Below are positions 10,658-19,181 of a DNA stretch of 64,000 bases, piece after piece (position 1 is the first letter of the stretch; every line of letters begins with the position of its first letter). The notes beneath the pieces are model-generated. The model did no database searches. It was given only the letters and a program-made list of their open reading frames with translations, and was not told where the DNA came from. The position numbers were made by a program, and so were the translations under genes. This stretch comes from Flavobacterium subsaxonicum WB 4.1-42 = DSM 21790 (lineage in GTDB: Bacteria > Bacteroidota > Bacteroidia > Flavobacteriales > Flavobacteriaceae), in the NCBI RefSeq assembly GCF_000422725.1, contig NZ_KE383909.1, forward strand, positions 1,039,178 through 1,103,177, written 5' to 3'.

Positions 10658-10684
10658 TGGCATAATTATCAAACCAGACCAATT

Positions 10685-11428
10685 ATGAGTAACACAGTAT
10701 TAACAGCGCAGCATAAGGTAAAAACGCAAAAAAAAGACCTTATATTTTTACATGGCCTTTTTGGAAACCTTAGTAACTGGCAGGCTGTAAAGGAAAAGTT
10801 TGAAGACATACACAACGTTTATATTCCCGAATTACCCCTCTATAAAAAGAACTCTAAAGAAGCCAACCTTAATCATTATGTGGCATTTTTAAGAGATTAC
10901 ATTCAAATTAACAATATTGATAATCCTATATTAATAGGTAACTCACTGGGTGGGCATATAGCACTACTCTATGCGTTGGAATATCCTACAGAAGTTGATA
11001 AGCTTGTGCTTACAGGCAGCTCCGGGCTTTACGAAAGTTCTCTGGATATTTCTTTTCCGCGTATTAACGATTTTGAATTTATATCGGATAAGGTTAAAGA
11101 AGTTTTTTATAACCAGGAAGCTATTTCTGATGCGCTTATAGAAAATGTATACGCCACCATACAGGATAGGGAAAAGGCGCTCTCTGTAGTGCGCACCGCC
11201 AAGGCTGCCCGTAGCCAAAACCTTAAAGACACTTTGTATACCATTACACTGCCCGTTTTGCTTATATGGGGCATGCAGGATATTGTAACGCCGATTAGCG
11301 TGGCCGAAGAATTCTTTTTCCTGCTGCCTAATGCGCACCTGCACCTTATTAACCAATGCGGGCATGCCCCTATGATGGAGCATCCGGAAGAGTTTAATAG
11401 AAAATTAGAAGAATTTTTAAATACTTAG
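10685..11428 (+). CDS. Cytoplasmic alpha/beta-fold hydrolase
   Basis: 247 residues with no signal peptide. It has the complete alpha/beta-hydrolase machinery: oxyanion motif HGLFGN, nucleophile elbow GNSLGG (Ser), acid in IWGMQDIVTP, and catalytic His in NQCGHAPMMEHPEEF. The family spans esterases, lactonases and C-C hydrolases, and I cannot name the substrate. Its stop codon is only 2 nt before the ATG of the Cys-rich leader ORF, so the leader and the EamA gene may be transcribed from this gene's promoter and the leader may be translationally coupled to it. Confidence 0.85.
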   Translation: MSNTVLTAQHKVKTQKKDLIFLHGLFGNLSNWQAVKEKFEDIHNVYIPELPLYKKNSKEANLNHYVAFLRDYIQINNIDNPILIGNSLGGHIALLYALEYPTEVDKLVLTGSSGLYESSLDISFPRINDFEFISDKVKEVFYNQEAISDALIENVYATIQDREKALSVVRTAKAARSQNLKDTLYTITLPVLLIWGMQDIVTPISVAEEFFFLLPNAHLHLINQCGHAPMMEHPEEFNRKLEEFLNT

Positions 11429-11430
11429 TC

Positions 11431-11517
11431 ATGACTACTTTACACACTACCACCCATTTTATTATGATGTGCTGCTGCATGCCAAACCGGCGATGTTGTA
11501 AATGTACTTATGCTTAA
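11431..11517 (+). CDS. Cys/Met-rich leader peptide (28 aa), candidate attenuator leader
   Basis: An ATG-to-TAA ORF of 28 codons beginning 2 nt after the hydrolase stop. It starts MTTLHTTTHFI and its second half reads MMCCCMPNRRCCKC: six Cys and four Met among 28 residues, extreme for any genome and placed as three runs. A strong intrinsic terminator begins 26 nt after its stop and is followed by an EamA permease gene. The tandem TGT-TGT-AAA codons (bases GTTGTAAA at 11495-11502) are exactly complementary to TTTACAAC at 11551-11558 in the terminator's 5' arm and loop, so an anti-terminator can form. That is the layout of a translation-dependent attenuator sensing cysteine (or methionine) supply. 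No ribosome binding site is expected in this phylum. That it is translated is inferred. Confidence 0.75.
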   Translation: MTTLHTTTHFIMMCCCMPNRRCCKCTYA

Positions 11518-11558
11518 TTATACCAGAAATTATAATACTGCCTAAGCCCTTTTACAAC
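11495..11558 (+). promoter_or_regulatory. Candidate anti-terminator pairing (attenuator)
   Basis: GTTGTAAA (11495-11502), lying over the second Cys-codon cluster of the leader ORF, can pair over 8 bp with TTTACAAC (11551-11558). This would disrupt the 13-bp terminator stem at 11544-11573. A ribosome stalled on the first Cys run (codons at 11470-11478) would leave the 11495 segment free. A ribosome finishing the ORF would cover it, at least transiently, and let the terminator form. Confidence 0.55.
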
Positions 11559-11579
11559 CATGTAAAAGGGCTTTTTTTT
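11544..11579 (+). terminator. Intrinsic terminator upstream of the EamA gene (attenuator)
   Basis: A perfect 13-bp stem (AAGCCCTTTTACA at 11544-11556, complement at 11561-11573), loop ACCA, then a run of eight T including the last stem bases (11572-11579). It lies 24 nt before the EamA start codon and so must be read through for that gene to be expressed from the upstream promoter. Confidence 0.85.
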
Positions 11580-11603
11580 GTTCATCAATCAATTTTAATT
11601 ATC

Positions 11604-12608
11604 ATGAATTCTATTATCAATAACTTTAAATTCAGGCTTATATTGGCCTTTGCCGGTATCTATATTATTTGGGGTACTACCTACCTTGCCATAACTTATG
11701 GGCTAAAAGGCTTCCCTCCTTTTATACTCTCGGGCCTGCGCTTTTTAATCGCGGGTTCTATAATACTGGGGTGGCTTTGTGCCAGGGGCGAAAAACCCAA
11801 CTCGCTAACCAACTGGTATAAAAACTTTATACCCGGCTTGTTTATACTTGCCGCCGGCGTGGGCCTGGTGGCTTGGGGAGAGCAATATGTAACCTCTACA
11901 GAGGCTGCCATTATAATGGCTACAGAGCCTTTTTGGTTTATACTACTGGACCGCAAAAATTGGTCGAAATATTTTTCGAGTCCGTTAGTAGTTTCCGGAT
12001 TGCTAATAGGTATTGGCGGGCTGTTGTTATTTGTAAAAGACAGCCTTTTTAACGGAGCGCACAACAATTATGGCGGGCTGAGGTTTACCGCTATTGGTGT
12101 ACTTTTTATAAGCTCTGTAATATGGGTAGTTGGGTCGCTTTTTTCTAAAAACAGGGCGTCATCGCACTCTATTTTTATGAATGTGGCACAGCAGCTTATT
12201 GTGGGCGGCATACTAAGTTTTGGCATTGCCACCGCTGCCGGAGAATGGACTACTTTACAATGGACAGCCATACCAACTAAAGCGTGGGGCGGGCTGTTGT
12301 ACCTTATTATTTTTGGGTCAATTGCTGCCTACTTATCATTTATCTGGCTGTTATCAGTAAGGCCGCCGGCACTGGTAAGTACGCACACCTATGTTAACCC
12401 TGTAGTGGCTGTGCTTTTTGGATGGCTTATTGCGAATGAAAAAATCTCTGCCACGCAATCCTGGGGTTTGGCCATAATACTTTTTGGTGTAATTTTAACC
12501 AACAGTACAAGCTATAGCGTTAGTAAGCGTACAAAAGTGCGCTTTAGGCCTATACTCAGGGTGTTAAACAGGGTGTTTAGCCCCTACCGCCATATTACAC
12601 ACTATTAA
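11604..12608 (+). CDS. EamA/DMT-superfamily permease
   Basis: An inner-membrane transporter of 334 residues with about ten hydrophobic helices in two EamA repeats. The first repeat shows IYIIWGTTYLAITYGLKGFPPFILSGLRF; the second ends SIAAYLSFIWLLSVRPPALVSTHTYVNPVVAVLFGWLIANE, both typical of the RhaT/YdcZ-like drug/metabolite transporter family. Members export or import amino acids and metabolites; E. coli EamA exports cysteine and O-acetylserine. The Cys-rich leader and terminator just upstream suggest a sulfur-amino-acid-linked role here, but direction and substrate are not visible in the sequence. The ATG at 11604 is chosen because an upstream frame extension would run through the terminator hairpin. 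The TRIC gene follows after 14 nt. Confidence 0.88.
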   Translation: MNSIINNFKFRLILAFAGIYIIWGTTYLAITYGLKGFPPFILSGLRFLIAGSIILGWLCARGEKPNSLTNWYKNFIPGLFILAAGVGLVAWGEQYVTSTEAAIIMATEPFWFILLDRKNWSKYFSSPLVVSGLLIGIGGLLLFVKDSLFNGAHNNYGGLRFTAIGVLFISSVIWVVGSLFSKNRASSHSIFMNVAQQLIVGGILSFGIATAAGEWTTLQWTAIPTKAWGGLLYLIIFGSIAAYLSFIWLLSVRPPALVSTHTYVNPVVAVLFGWLIANEKISATQSWGLAIILFGVILTNSTSYSVSKRTKVRFRPILRVLNRVFSPYRHITHY

Positions 12609-12622
12609 TTTTTGAAACAATA

Positions 12623-13240
12623 ATGACAGTTCAATATCTGTTCGAAGTTTTGGGCACAGCTTTTTTTGCGATTTCAGGGGCGCTGGCCGCAAATAAAAAA
12701 TCAACACCCGACTGGTTTGGGGTTACGTTTATTGGGTTTATAACGGCCATTGGCGGCGGTAGCCTGCGCGATGTGTTATTAGGCTCTTACCCTATTGTTT
12801 GGGTTAAAGACGTTTATTTTATTTATGCTATACTGGTGGGTACCGTACTTGCCAGTATTTTTTACAAAACACTGCACAAGCTGCGCAAAACCCTTTTTTT
12901 ATTCGACACCCTGGGTATTGCCCTCTTTACTATAGTAGGTACAGAAAAGGCACTTAGCCTTGGCGCGGGACCCGAAACCGCCGCTATGATGGGCATGTTT
13001 AGCGCAGTAATGGGTGGTGTTTTAAGAGACATGCTTACGCAGGAAGTGCCGATTATTTTTCATAAAGAGATATATGCCACGGCATGCCTTGCCGGTGCCC
13101 TGCTTTACCTAATGCTGCATTATTTTGGCATAAGCCGAAATATTAATTTTTGGTTATCGGGCAGCCTCATAGTGGCTATCAGGATACTGGCGGTGCGCTA
13201 CAATTTAAGCCTCCCAAAATTCAGGAGGCAAACTGTTTAA
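12623..13240 (+). CDS. TRIC/UPF0126-family cation channel-like membrane protein (YicG type)
   Basis: 205 residues with about seven hydrophobic helices. The paired repeat motifs IGGGSLRDVLLG and MGGVLRDMLTQEVPII, each with a Gly-rich helix break followed by Arg-Asp, define the UPF0126 family, whose structurally studied members are trimeric intracellular-cation (TRIC) potassium channels. It starts 14 nt after the EamA gene and is probably in the same transcript, ending at the hairpin at 13316. The physiological role in bacteria is not established. Confidence 0.88.
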   Translation: MTVQYLFEVLGTAFFAISGALAANKKSTPDWFGVTFIGFITAIGGGSLRDVLLGSYPIVWVKDVYFIYAILVGTVLASIFYKTLHKLRKTLFLFDTLGIALFTIVGTEKALSLGAGPETAAMMGMFSAVMGGVLRDMLTQEVPIIFHKEIYATACLAGALLYLMLHYFGISRNINFWLSGSLIVAIRILAVRYNLSLPKFRRQTV

Positions 13241-13315
13241 TTCTGTAATCATATATTACCAATAATTCTGCTTCTCATAGTGCAGCTAAAGATTTTAGCA
13301 ACAATAATAAAATTG

Positions 13316-13341
13316 GAAGCAGGCAAAAGCCTGCTTCTTTC
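13316..13341. terminator. Bidirectional terminator between convergent genes
   Basis: GAAGCAGGC (13316-13324), loop AAAA, GCCTGCTTC (13329-13337), a perfect 9-bp stem with T-rich sequence on the plus side and A-rich sequence upstream that gives T on the minus side. It separates the TRIC gene (+) from the aminotransferase (-). Confidence 0.75.
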
Positions 13342-13359
13342 ATTACTACTCATCTAAAC

Positions 13360-14502
13360 TTATAAGGCAGTCAATTTACTACCGGCAGCAATAAGCAGGT
13401 CGTCTGTTTTGGCAAAGCAAAAGCGTAATAGCTTATCATCGTGATTATCTGAGTACATTCGCGATACCGGTATTGCAGCCACACCGTAGTCTTTTATCAG
13501 GCGTTCGCAAAAAGCCAAGTCGCCTTCGTTAGAAATATCCGAATAATCAAACAACTGAAAGTAAGATCCCTGGCAATGCAACGGCTTAAACCTGGTGCCT
13601 GACATAGCGTTAAGAAATATATCCCTCTTTTGTTGGTAAAAAGCAGGCAAGTTTAAGTACTCATCAGTTTCAGCTAAATAAAGCGCAATAGCTTTTTGCA
13701 GCGGATGGCTGGCACTAAATACCGTATTTTGGTGTACTTTTCTAAGTTCGATTGTCAGGTCAGGCGAGGCAATGGCATAGCCTATGCGCCATCCGGTAAT
13801 GTGCAGTGTCTTCCCGAACGAAAATACGGCAACAGTTCGCTCCCTAAGCTCAGGATATTGCAACGGGCTATGGTGGGCTGCACCATCAAAAACCATGTGC
13901 TCGTACACTTCATCACTCAGTATAATAATATCGGTGCCTTTAACCAGTTGGGCAAGTTGCAGCATATCGTTATTAGTCATTAATACACCCGTTGGGTTAT
14001 TGGGGGTGCTAGTAATTATCATGCGTGTTTTTGGGGTAATATAGGTGGCAAATTTTACCCAGTCAATTTTAAAATCGGGTGCCTGCATTTTATAAACTAT
14101 CGGCTTGCCCCCTACTACATCTATAGCCGGGCGGTAGCAATCGTAACCGGGTTCTATTATAATAACCTCATCGCCGGGCCAAACAAAAGCGGCAATAGTA
14201 TTAAAAATCATTTCGGTAGCACCACAGCCAATGGTAACTTCGGTATCGGCATCAACACCAACATTCATGCACTTTTGTATCTTGATGGCTACCTGATTGC
14301 GCAACGCAGGCAAACCGGCCATAGGTGCATACTGGCTGGTATTTTGGTTAAGGCATTGGGCAACCAGATCTTTTAACTGCTGTGCCGGCTCAAAATTAGG
14401 GAAACCCTGAGACAAATTTATGGCATTGTACTGATTGGCAAGGCCCGTCATGTACGAAAATATGTGGGAATGTATATAAGGTAGCTTGGATTTAAACTGC
14501 AT
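13360..14502 (-). CDS. Class I/II PLP aminotransferase, methionine aminotransferase (YbdL-like)
   Basis: 380 residues, full length for fold-type I aminotransferases. Visible motifs are NLSQGFPNF near the N-terminus, YAPMAGLPALR, the Asn-Pro-Thr signature TPNNPTGVLM, the cofactor aspartate in IILSDEVYEHMVFDG, the PLP-binding Lys in SFGKTLHITGWRIGY, and the substrate carboxylate-binding Arg in LLRFCFAKTDD. The segment order and the SFGKTLHITGWRIGY wording match YbdL/kynurenine-aminotransferase-like enzymes that transaminate methionine or the keto-acid KMTB in methionine salvage. It is a single gene on the minus strand, close to the sulfur-leader locus, which may or may not be meaningful. Confidence 0.9.
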   Translation of the reverse strand: MQFKSKLPYIHSHIFSYMTGLANQYNAINLSQGFPNFEPAQQLKDLVAQCLNQNTSQYAPMAGLPALRNQVAIKIQKCMNVGVDADTEVTIGCGATEMIFNTIAAFVWPGDEVIIIEPGYDCYRPAIDVVGGKPIVYKMQAPDFKIDWVKFATYITPKTRMIITSTPNNPTGVLMTNNDMLQLAQLVKGTDIIILSDEVYEHMVFDGAAHHSPLQYPELRERTVAVFSFGKTLHITGWRIGYAIASPDLTIELRKVHQNTVFSASHPLQKAIALYLAETDEYLNLPAFYQQKRDIFLNAMSGTRFKPLHCQGSYFQLFDYSDISNEGDLAFCERLIKDYGVAAIPVSRMYSDNHDDKLLRFCFAKTDDLLIAAGSKLTAL

Positions 14503-14579
14503 ACTGAAATTTTTAAGTACACAAAAAACCGAAAAAATTTCGGGATAATTAAAAATTTACAGGCATTTAAACGTAGCTA

Positions 14580-14999
14580 TTATGCGGCTGATTTAATATC
14601 AAAACATAAAACGCACTGCTCTTTGTGGCTATCATCGTCTCGCAGGCATTCTACACGCTTTAACAATACTTCGTCTTTTTTAAGAGCTTCGAGGCAACGG
14701 TCGTAAATGGCCTGCCTGTTTTGTATTGTTGTAACATCTAATTTTACGCGTACTTCTACCACAAAATTAAATTTATAGGGCGACATTAAATACGAAAGGC
14801 TGTTATCATAACTATAAGCGCCCGACCAGTTAAAATCGGCCAGTTCCAGTTCGTGCTTATTAAGTTTCTCGGTTACAATACCCGAAACTATGTTTCCCGA
14901 AAAAATATCATCGGCCGGAAGGCCAATATTATCGCATGAAACAAATGTCATTGTGTAGGTATACATAGCAGCTATTTTGAATAAAAGTAAGCATATCAT
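14580..14999 (-). CDS. Conserved-looking protein of unknown function
   Basis: Up to 139 residues; I do not recognise a domain. There is no clear signal peptide. Three Cys sit near the C-terminus (VECLRDDD, EQCVLCFD). In-frame ATGs also exist at 14966 and 14951 and the first eleven residues (MICLLLFKIAA) look like leader translation, so the start is uncertain. A TATTTTTG -7 box lies on the minus strand at 15022-15029. Codon usage resembles the neighbours. Confidence 0.6.
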   Translation of the reverse strand: MICLLLFKIAAMYTYTMTFVSCDNIGLPADDIFSGNIVSGIVTEKLNKHELELADFNWSGAYSYDNSLSYLMSPYKFNFVVEVRVKLDVTTIQNRQAIYDRCLEALKKDEVLLKRVECLRDDDSHKEQCVLCFDIKSAA

Positions 15000-15184
15000 C
15001 CAATTAAGAAATTATATTTAACAAAAATATAAGTCGGGAACAGGCATAAACACTGGGTTTGTTAAAGTTTCGTGAAAATTCTCCACTTTCTGTGCTGCCC
15101 AAATTTATATATTTATACAAACGCCATTGGTGTAATTTATGTAGCATTTGTATAAAAATTATAACTACAGTGATGGTACAAATG

Positions 15185-15192
15185 TATCTTTG
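15185..15192 (+). promoter_or_regulatory. -7 box for the barrel-protein gene at 15229
   Basis: TATCTTTG matches TAnnTTTG fully; a -33 TTG at the right distance is lacking. The start codon is about 30 nt past the predicted transcription start. Confidence 0.4.
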
Positions 15193-15228
15193 TTTGAAAG
15201 CCGGAAATAATTGCTTTCGGACCATAAT

Positions 15229-16218
15229 ATGCTATTTATGAAAATCAGAAAAATCTCGTATTTATTACTGTTCGTAACTCTGCCTGCCCTGTCTCAGGAA
15301 AATGAACCGGAGTCCAAAAAAGCCGGCGAAAGTATTACAGATAAATTCCCTACCACACGGGTCTTTGATGTGCAGTACGAACAGTTAGGATCTGCAAATT
15401 ATGATACCGAGGTTTTTGGCGACGATGTAGAAAAAGCTACTGTAAAGAGCCATTCGCGCTTAAAAATAGCCGCCAACATACCTTTGTACAGGGCAAAATC
15501 GCAGCGGTTTTTTATAACCAATTCGTTACGCTATAAACGTGAAGGGTACGATTTTGGAAATGTATACAATGTAACAGCCAACGCCAACTACAGCAGGCCC
15601 AATCAGGAATTTCATTATCTGGGCGAAACGGTTAGCGCTACCTATTTTTCGCAGCTTTTTAAAAAGCCTGTTATTTATAATGCCTCTGTAACCGTAGATG
15701 GTAACGAGAAAGCACCACAGCGTGTAAAAGGGCTATTCTCGGCAACACTGGTATTAAAAAGAACGGCCAGCACCACCATGACGCTGGGTGCTGTGGCGCT
15801 ATTAGACCCATCGTCTATAATTCCGTTTGCACCGGTATTTACGTATGAACACCAGTTTAAAGATTCGCCCTGGAAACTGGATATTATAATTCCGCAGCGC
15901 ATACTCATTAAGCGTAAATTGCTCGAAAACGGCCGCTTATCGTTAGGTACCGAATTAAACAGCGAAAATTTTTATATCGATTTTGATACCAAAAACCTTA
16001 ACGGCATGTACGAGCTTAACCAGCTTGAATTAAAATCGGGGTTAACGTATGAGTACAGTTTCTTTAAAAATTTCATTGGCACACTAAAAACCGGCGTAGA
16101 CACGGTAATAACATCGCGCGTGACCGAAAGGGGCAAAAAAACAAGCAAATATGTAATTGAGAGTAAACAGGATGCCCAATTTTATTTTAATTTAGGGGTA
16201 TCATACAATCCGTTTTAG
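15229..16218 (+). CDS. Outer-membrane beta-barrel-like protein (DUF6268 type)
   Basis: About 329 residues with a signal peptide (MKIRKISYLLLFVTLPALS, Met at 15238 is an equally good start). The mature chain alternates hydrophobic and polar residues in strand-like segments such as RFFITNSLRYKREGYDF, LKSGLTYEYSFFKNFIGTLKTGVD and the C-terminal FYFNLGVSYNPF with a terminal Phe, as expected for a barrel inserted by the BAM machinery. The wording resembles the uncharacterised Bacteroidota family DUF6268. No function can be read from the sequence. It is monocistronic and precedes the patatin-barrel gene by 81 nt. Confidence 0.75.
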   Translation: MLFMKIRKISYLLLFVTLPALSQENEPESKKAGESITDKFPTTRVFDVQYEQLGSANYDTEVFGDDVEKATVKSHSRLKIAANIPLYRAKSQRFFITNSLRYKREGYDFGNVYNVTANANYSRPNQEFHYLGETVSATYFSQLFKKPVIYNASVTVDGNEKAPQRVKGLFSATLVLKRTASTTMTLGAVALLDPSSIIPFAPVFTYEHQFKDSPWKLDIIIPQRILIKRKLLENGRLSLGTELNSENFYIDFDTKNLNGMYELNQLELKSGLTYEYSFFKNFIGTLKTGVDTVITSRVTERGKKTSKYVIESKQDAQFYFNLGVSYNPF

Positions 16219-16276
16219 GATAAACTTTCTGAGATATTTTTTAAGCTTACTTTACATAGGCTATTTTAATAGCGTG

Positions 16277-16284
16277 TATATTTG
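16277..16284 (+). promoter_or_regulatory. -7 box for the patatin gene
   Basis: TATATTTG, a full match to TAnnTTTG, 16 nt before the ATG at 16300. An in-frame TTG at 16282 lies inside this box, which argues for the ATG. Confidence 0.5.
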
Positions 16285-16299
16285 ATAAAAAAACTACTA

Positions 16300-18543
16300 A
16301 TGCGCAAAGCCCTTATTATAATAAAGGTTATAATTTTAGCTAATCTACTTATTCATAATGCATCGGCACAGGGCAAACGCCCAAAAATAGGCATTACCCT
16401 AAGTGGTGGCGGTGCTAAGGGCATAGCCCACATTGGCCTGCTTAAAGCAATAGATTCGGTTGGGCTTAAGGTAGACTATGTTACCGGTACCAGCATGGGT
16501 AGCGTAGTAGGTGGCCTGTATGCAGCCGGTTATTCCGGTAACGATTTATATGCTATTGCCAAAACTTTAGACTGGAGCGTTTTACTGTCTAACGATCCGC
16601 CCTTAAACACTTTTAACCTAAAAGAAAAGGAAGACTTAAACCATTATATTGAGTTGCCGTTAGCAAAGGGCAAAATATCGCTTAAGCGTGGTTTTATAGA
16701 ATCTAACGAGCTGTGGCTGGCCCTTGCCGAATTGTTCTATCCTTATTACGAAATTACCGATTTTAGCAATTTTGATAAAGGCTTTCAGTGCATTGCTACC
16801 GATGTGGGCACTGGTAAGATGGTGGTTTTAAAAAAGGGCAATATTGTTAAGGCAATACGCGCCAGTATGGCCATACCATCGGTTTTTACACCTATGGAAA
16901 TTGATGGTAAAGTACTTGTTGATGGCGGTATTGTACGTAATTTTCCGGTTTCTAATGTTAGAGAAATGGGCGCTGATATTGTTATTGGCAGCGATGTTTC
17001 GGGCAGCCTGAACCCTATAGACCAGGTTAAATCGCCTTTGGATATTATTAGCCGCCTGCCTTTTTTTAATGCGGTATCTGACCTTGAAGAGCAAAAAAAA
17101 CTGGTAGATGTATATATAGACTATCCGTTGGATAACTACGGCACTGCGAGTTTTGCATCGGCAGAACAAATTATGCAAATTGGACTGGAACGGGGCAAAC
17201 TACTCTACCCTACCCTTAAGCGGCTTAAAGATTCGCTGGACAATATTTATGGCGAAGAAAAAACAGAGCGTATTGTAAAAAAACGCGATAACGTTTATAT
17301 ATCCGAATACCAGGTAAACGGCGTACCTAAAGAAGAAATTCCTTTTTTTTTAGATTTGGTAAAGTTCTCGCCCAATGCAGATTATACTGCTAAAGACCTG
17401 AGTGCATCGGTACGAAAAGCCTTTGCAACACGAGTTTACAGTAAGATAAATTACTCTCTGGTTCCGGATAAACTGGGCAATGCAAAAATAATTTTTGATG
17501 TAGAAAAGCCGCCATCTACCGTTTTGCAAATTGGGTTTCATTACAACACAACCACAGGTATTGCCTTAAAAACGGGCCTGTTGATGAGGGGGTTTTTAAA
17601 TCCGTTCTCTGCGGCCTCTGTAATGTTGTCTCTTGGAGAAAACCCAAGGGGAAAAGGAACAATTATGTACTATTTTACCAAAGACAGAAAGCTGATACTA
17701 CAAGCCGAAACCAGTTTTGAAACCGTGGACATTACCACATACGACCAGGATTTTTTAGAAAGCGGGCTTTACAACCAGGCCAGCCAAAATTGCGACCTGC
17801 AATTGCTATGGCAACCTAAAAACAACTGGACGTTAGGTATTGGCACAACACTGTCTAACGTGGCGTACGATCCTAAAATTACATCGAACCTTCAGGTAGA
17901 GGGTAATGTGGCTTATGTAAATTCGTTTTTACTTTTACAGCACAACACACTAAATACACCTCTGTACCCTAACAAAGGCCGCTATATATACCTTAAAGGT
18001 GGTATGATACACAGCCAGATAACCGACTTTAAAATTTACCAGGACGAAGATATTATAGCCACCGAAGATTCGCCGTTTTTTAATTCGCGTGCGTACACCC
18101 AGATAAAAGTAGCGTTAGAGCAATACATACCGCAGCGCAGCAATGCCATATTTTTTAAAGTACAATCGGGTTTAAACTTTAATTACAAGCAGGCCCTTGT
18201 AAACGATTTTGTGGTGGGAGGCCTTAATAACGTTATACGCAACCAAGTTACTTTTGCGGGTTTGCCCGAAGCATCCATATTTACGGCCAGTGTTGTTACT
18301 GCCGAAGTTGGCTACCAGTATTCGCTTACCAATAACTTATTTTTAACCACAAAAGTAAACGGGCTATGGTACGATTTTATAAAAAGCAACTTTAGGTTTA
18401 GTGCCGACTCCAGAGGCTTAGGCTGCGCGTTTAGTGCTGGCTACAAAACCTTTTTAGGCCCTATAGAGGCCAGCCTTATGTACAGCGACCTGAACAAAAA
18501 AATACTGCCCTATTTTAATATTGGCTATATATTAAACATATAG
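16300..18543 (+). CDS. Patatin-like phospholipase fused to an outer-membrane barrel (PlpD/type Vd-like)
   Basis: 747 residues. After a signal peptide (ending NASAQ) comes a patatin domain: the oxyanion glycines in GITLSGGGAKGIAHIG, the nucleophile Ser in GTSMGS and the dyad Asp in VDGGIVRNFP. A POTRA-like segment (about 315-410: VYISEYQVNGVPKEEI) leads to a BamA/surface-antigen-type 16-strand barrel (about 420-747: LNTPLYPNKGRYIYLKGG, GLGCAFSAGYKTFLGPIEASLMYSD). The architecture is that of PlpD, a phospholipase A1 carried by its own two-partner-like barrel, although in Bacteroidota the patatin may stay in the periplasm. It meets the Crp-like gene tail to tail with 2 bp between the stops. Confidence 0.92.
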   Translation: MRKALIIIKVIILANLLIHNASAQGKRPKIGITLSGGGAKGIAHIGLLKAIDSVGLKVDYVTGTSMGSVVGGLYAAGYSGNDLYAIAKTLDWSVLLSNDPPLNTFNLKEKEDLNHYIELPLAKGKISLKRGFIESNELWLALAELFYPYYEITDFSNFDKGFQCIATDVGTGKMVVLKKGNIVKAIRASMAIPSVFTPMEIDGKVLVDGGIVRNFPVSNVREMGADIVIGSDVSGSLNPIDQVKSPLDIISRLPFFNAVSDLEEQKKLVDVYIDYPLDNYGTASFASAEQIMQIGLERGKLLYPTLKRLKDSLDNIYGEEKTERIVKKRDNVYISEYQVNGVPKEEIPFFLDLVKFSPNADYTAKDLSASVRKAFATRVYSKINYSLVPDKLGNAKIIFDVEKPPSTVLQIGFHYNTTTGIALKTGLLMRGFLNPFSAASVMLSLGENPRGKGTIMYYFTKDRKLILQAETSFETVDITTYDQDFLESGLYNQASQNCDLQLLWQPKNNWTLGIGTTLSNVAYDPKITSNLQVEGNVAYVNSFLLLQHNTLNTPLYPNKGRYIYLKGGMIHSQITDFKIYQDEDIIATEDSPFFNSRAYTQIKVALEQYIPQRSNAIFFKVQSGLNFNYKQALVNDFVVGGLNNVIRNQVTFAGLPEASIFTASVVTAEVGYQYSLTNNLFLTTKVNGLWYDFIKSNFRFSADSRGLGCAFSAGYKTFLGPIEASLMYSDLNKKILPYFNIGYILNI

Positions 18544-18545
18544 AA

Positions 18546-19127
18546 TTAACCCAGCCTTTTTCTAATCCTGCTTAACGACTGGCTTGTAATACCCAGATAA
18601 GATGCTATGTGGTAAAGCGGTATGCGCTTTAGCATTTCGGGTTCTTCGTTCTGAATTTTTAAATAGCGTTGCTCTACGGTATTAAACAGCAGGGTTTCCA
18701 TGCGCGACTGGGCGTAGGTAAAAAACAATTCGGCTAAAAGCCTGCCCGTGTTAGACCAACCTGTGTTAACGCTATACAAATTCTGGAGGTCTTTATATTT
18801 AATAGCATAAAGCTCTGTATCTTCCAACGCCTCAATAAAATAAATGCATGGATATTGGTAGATAAAACTTTTAAAAGACACTATAAACTGCCCTTCGGAA
18901 AAAAAGAACATATTGCGGTCTTCCATAGCTTCTTCATCAAAATAATAGATCCTGAAAAGCCCGCTGCGAATAAAACCAAGATCGGAACATACAAAATTCT
19001 GCATATTAAAAAACTCCCCTTTTTTAATGGTCTTTGTATACCAGTGCTGGCTGCCTTTATCGAAATCAGGTTCAGAAAGCTTTGAGAAATTATGTAAAAA
19101 ATCAAATAATTTTTTTTTATCGTCCAT
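18546..19127 (-). CDS. Crp/Fnr-family transcription regulator
   Basis: 193 residues: an N-terminal cyclic-nucleotide-binding-like beta-roll (IKKGEFFNMQNFVCSDLGFIRSGLFRIYY, FSEGQFIVSFKSFIYQYP) and a C-terminal winged helix (IPLYHIASYLGITSQSLSRIRKRL). The beta-roll lacks the Arg/Ser cassette of true cAMP binders, so the ligand is unknown. Proteins of this type are common single-gene regulators in flavobacteria. The recognition helix TSQSLSRIRK differs from that of the Fnr-like protein at 37667, so it should read a different site. It is separated from the peroxiredoxin gene by a terminator. Confidence 0.85.
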   Translation of the reverse strand: MDDKKKLFDFLHNFSKLSEPDFDKGSQHWYTKTIKKGEFFNMQNFVCSDLGFIRSGLFRIYYFDEEAMEDRNMFFFSEGQFIVSFKSFIYQYPCIYFIEALEDTELYAIKYKDLQNLYSVNTGWSNTGRLLAELFFTYAQSRMETLLFNTVEQRYLKIQNEEPEMLKRIPLYHIASYLGITSQSLSRIRKRLG

Positions 19128-19142
19128 ACTATTACATAATAA

Positions 19143-19164
19143 AGCCCGGCAGTAGCACCGGGCT
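19143..19164 (-). terminator. Terminator after the peroxiredoxin gene
   Basis: Inverted repeat AGCCCGG (19143-19149) and CCGGGCT (19158-19164), followed on the minus strand by TTATTATG. The stem is short but GC-rich. Confidence 0.6.
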
Positions 19165-19181
19165 CAAATTTAACTAATTGA

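Noticed and set aside
10655..10684. In-frame upstream TTG start for the alpha/beta hydrolase
   Set aside because: The TTG is part of the -7 box TACATTTG, so it would lie upstream of the transcript start.
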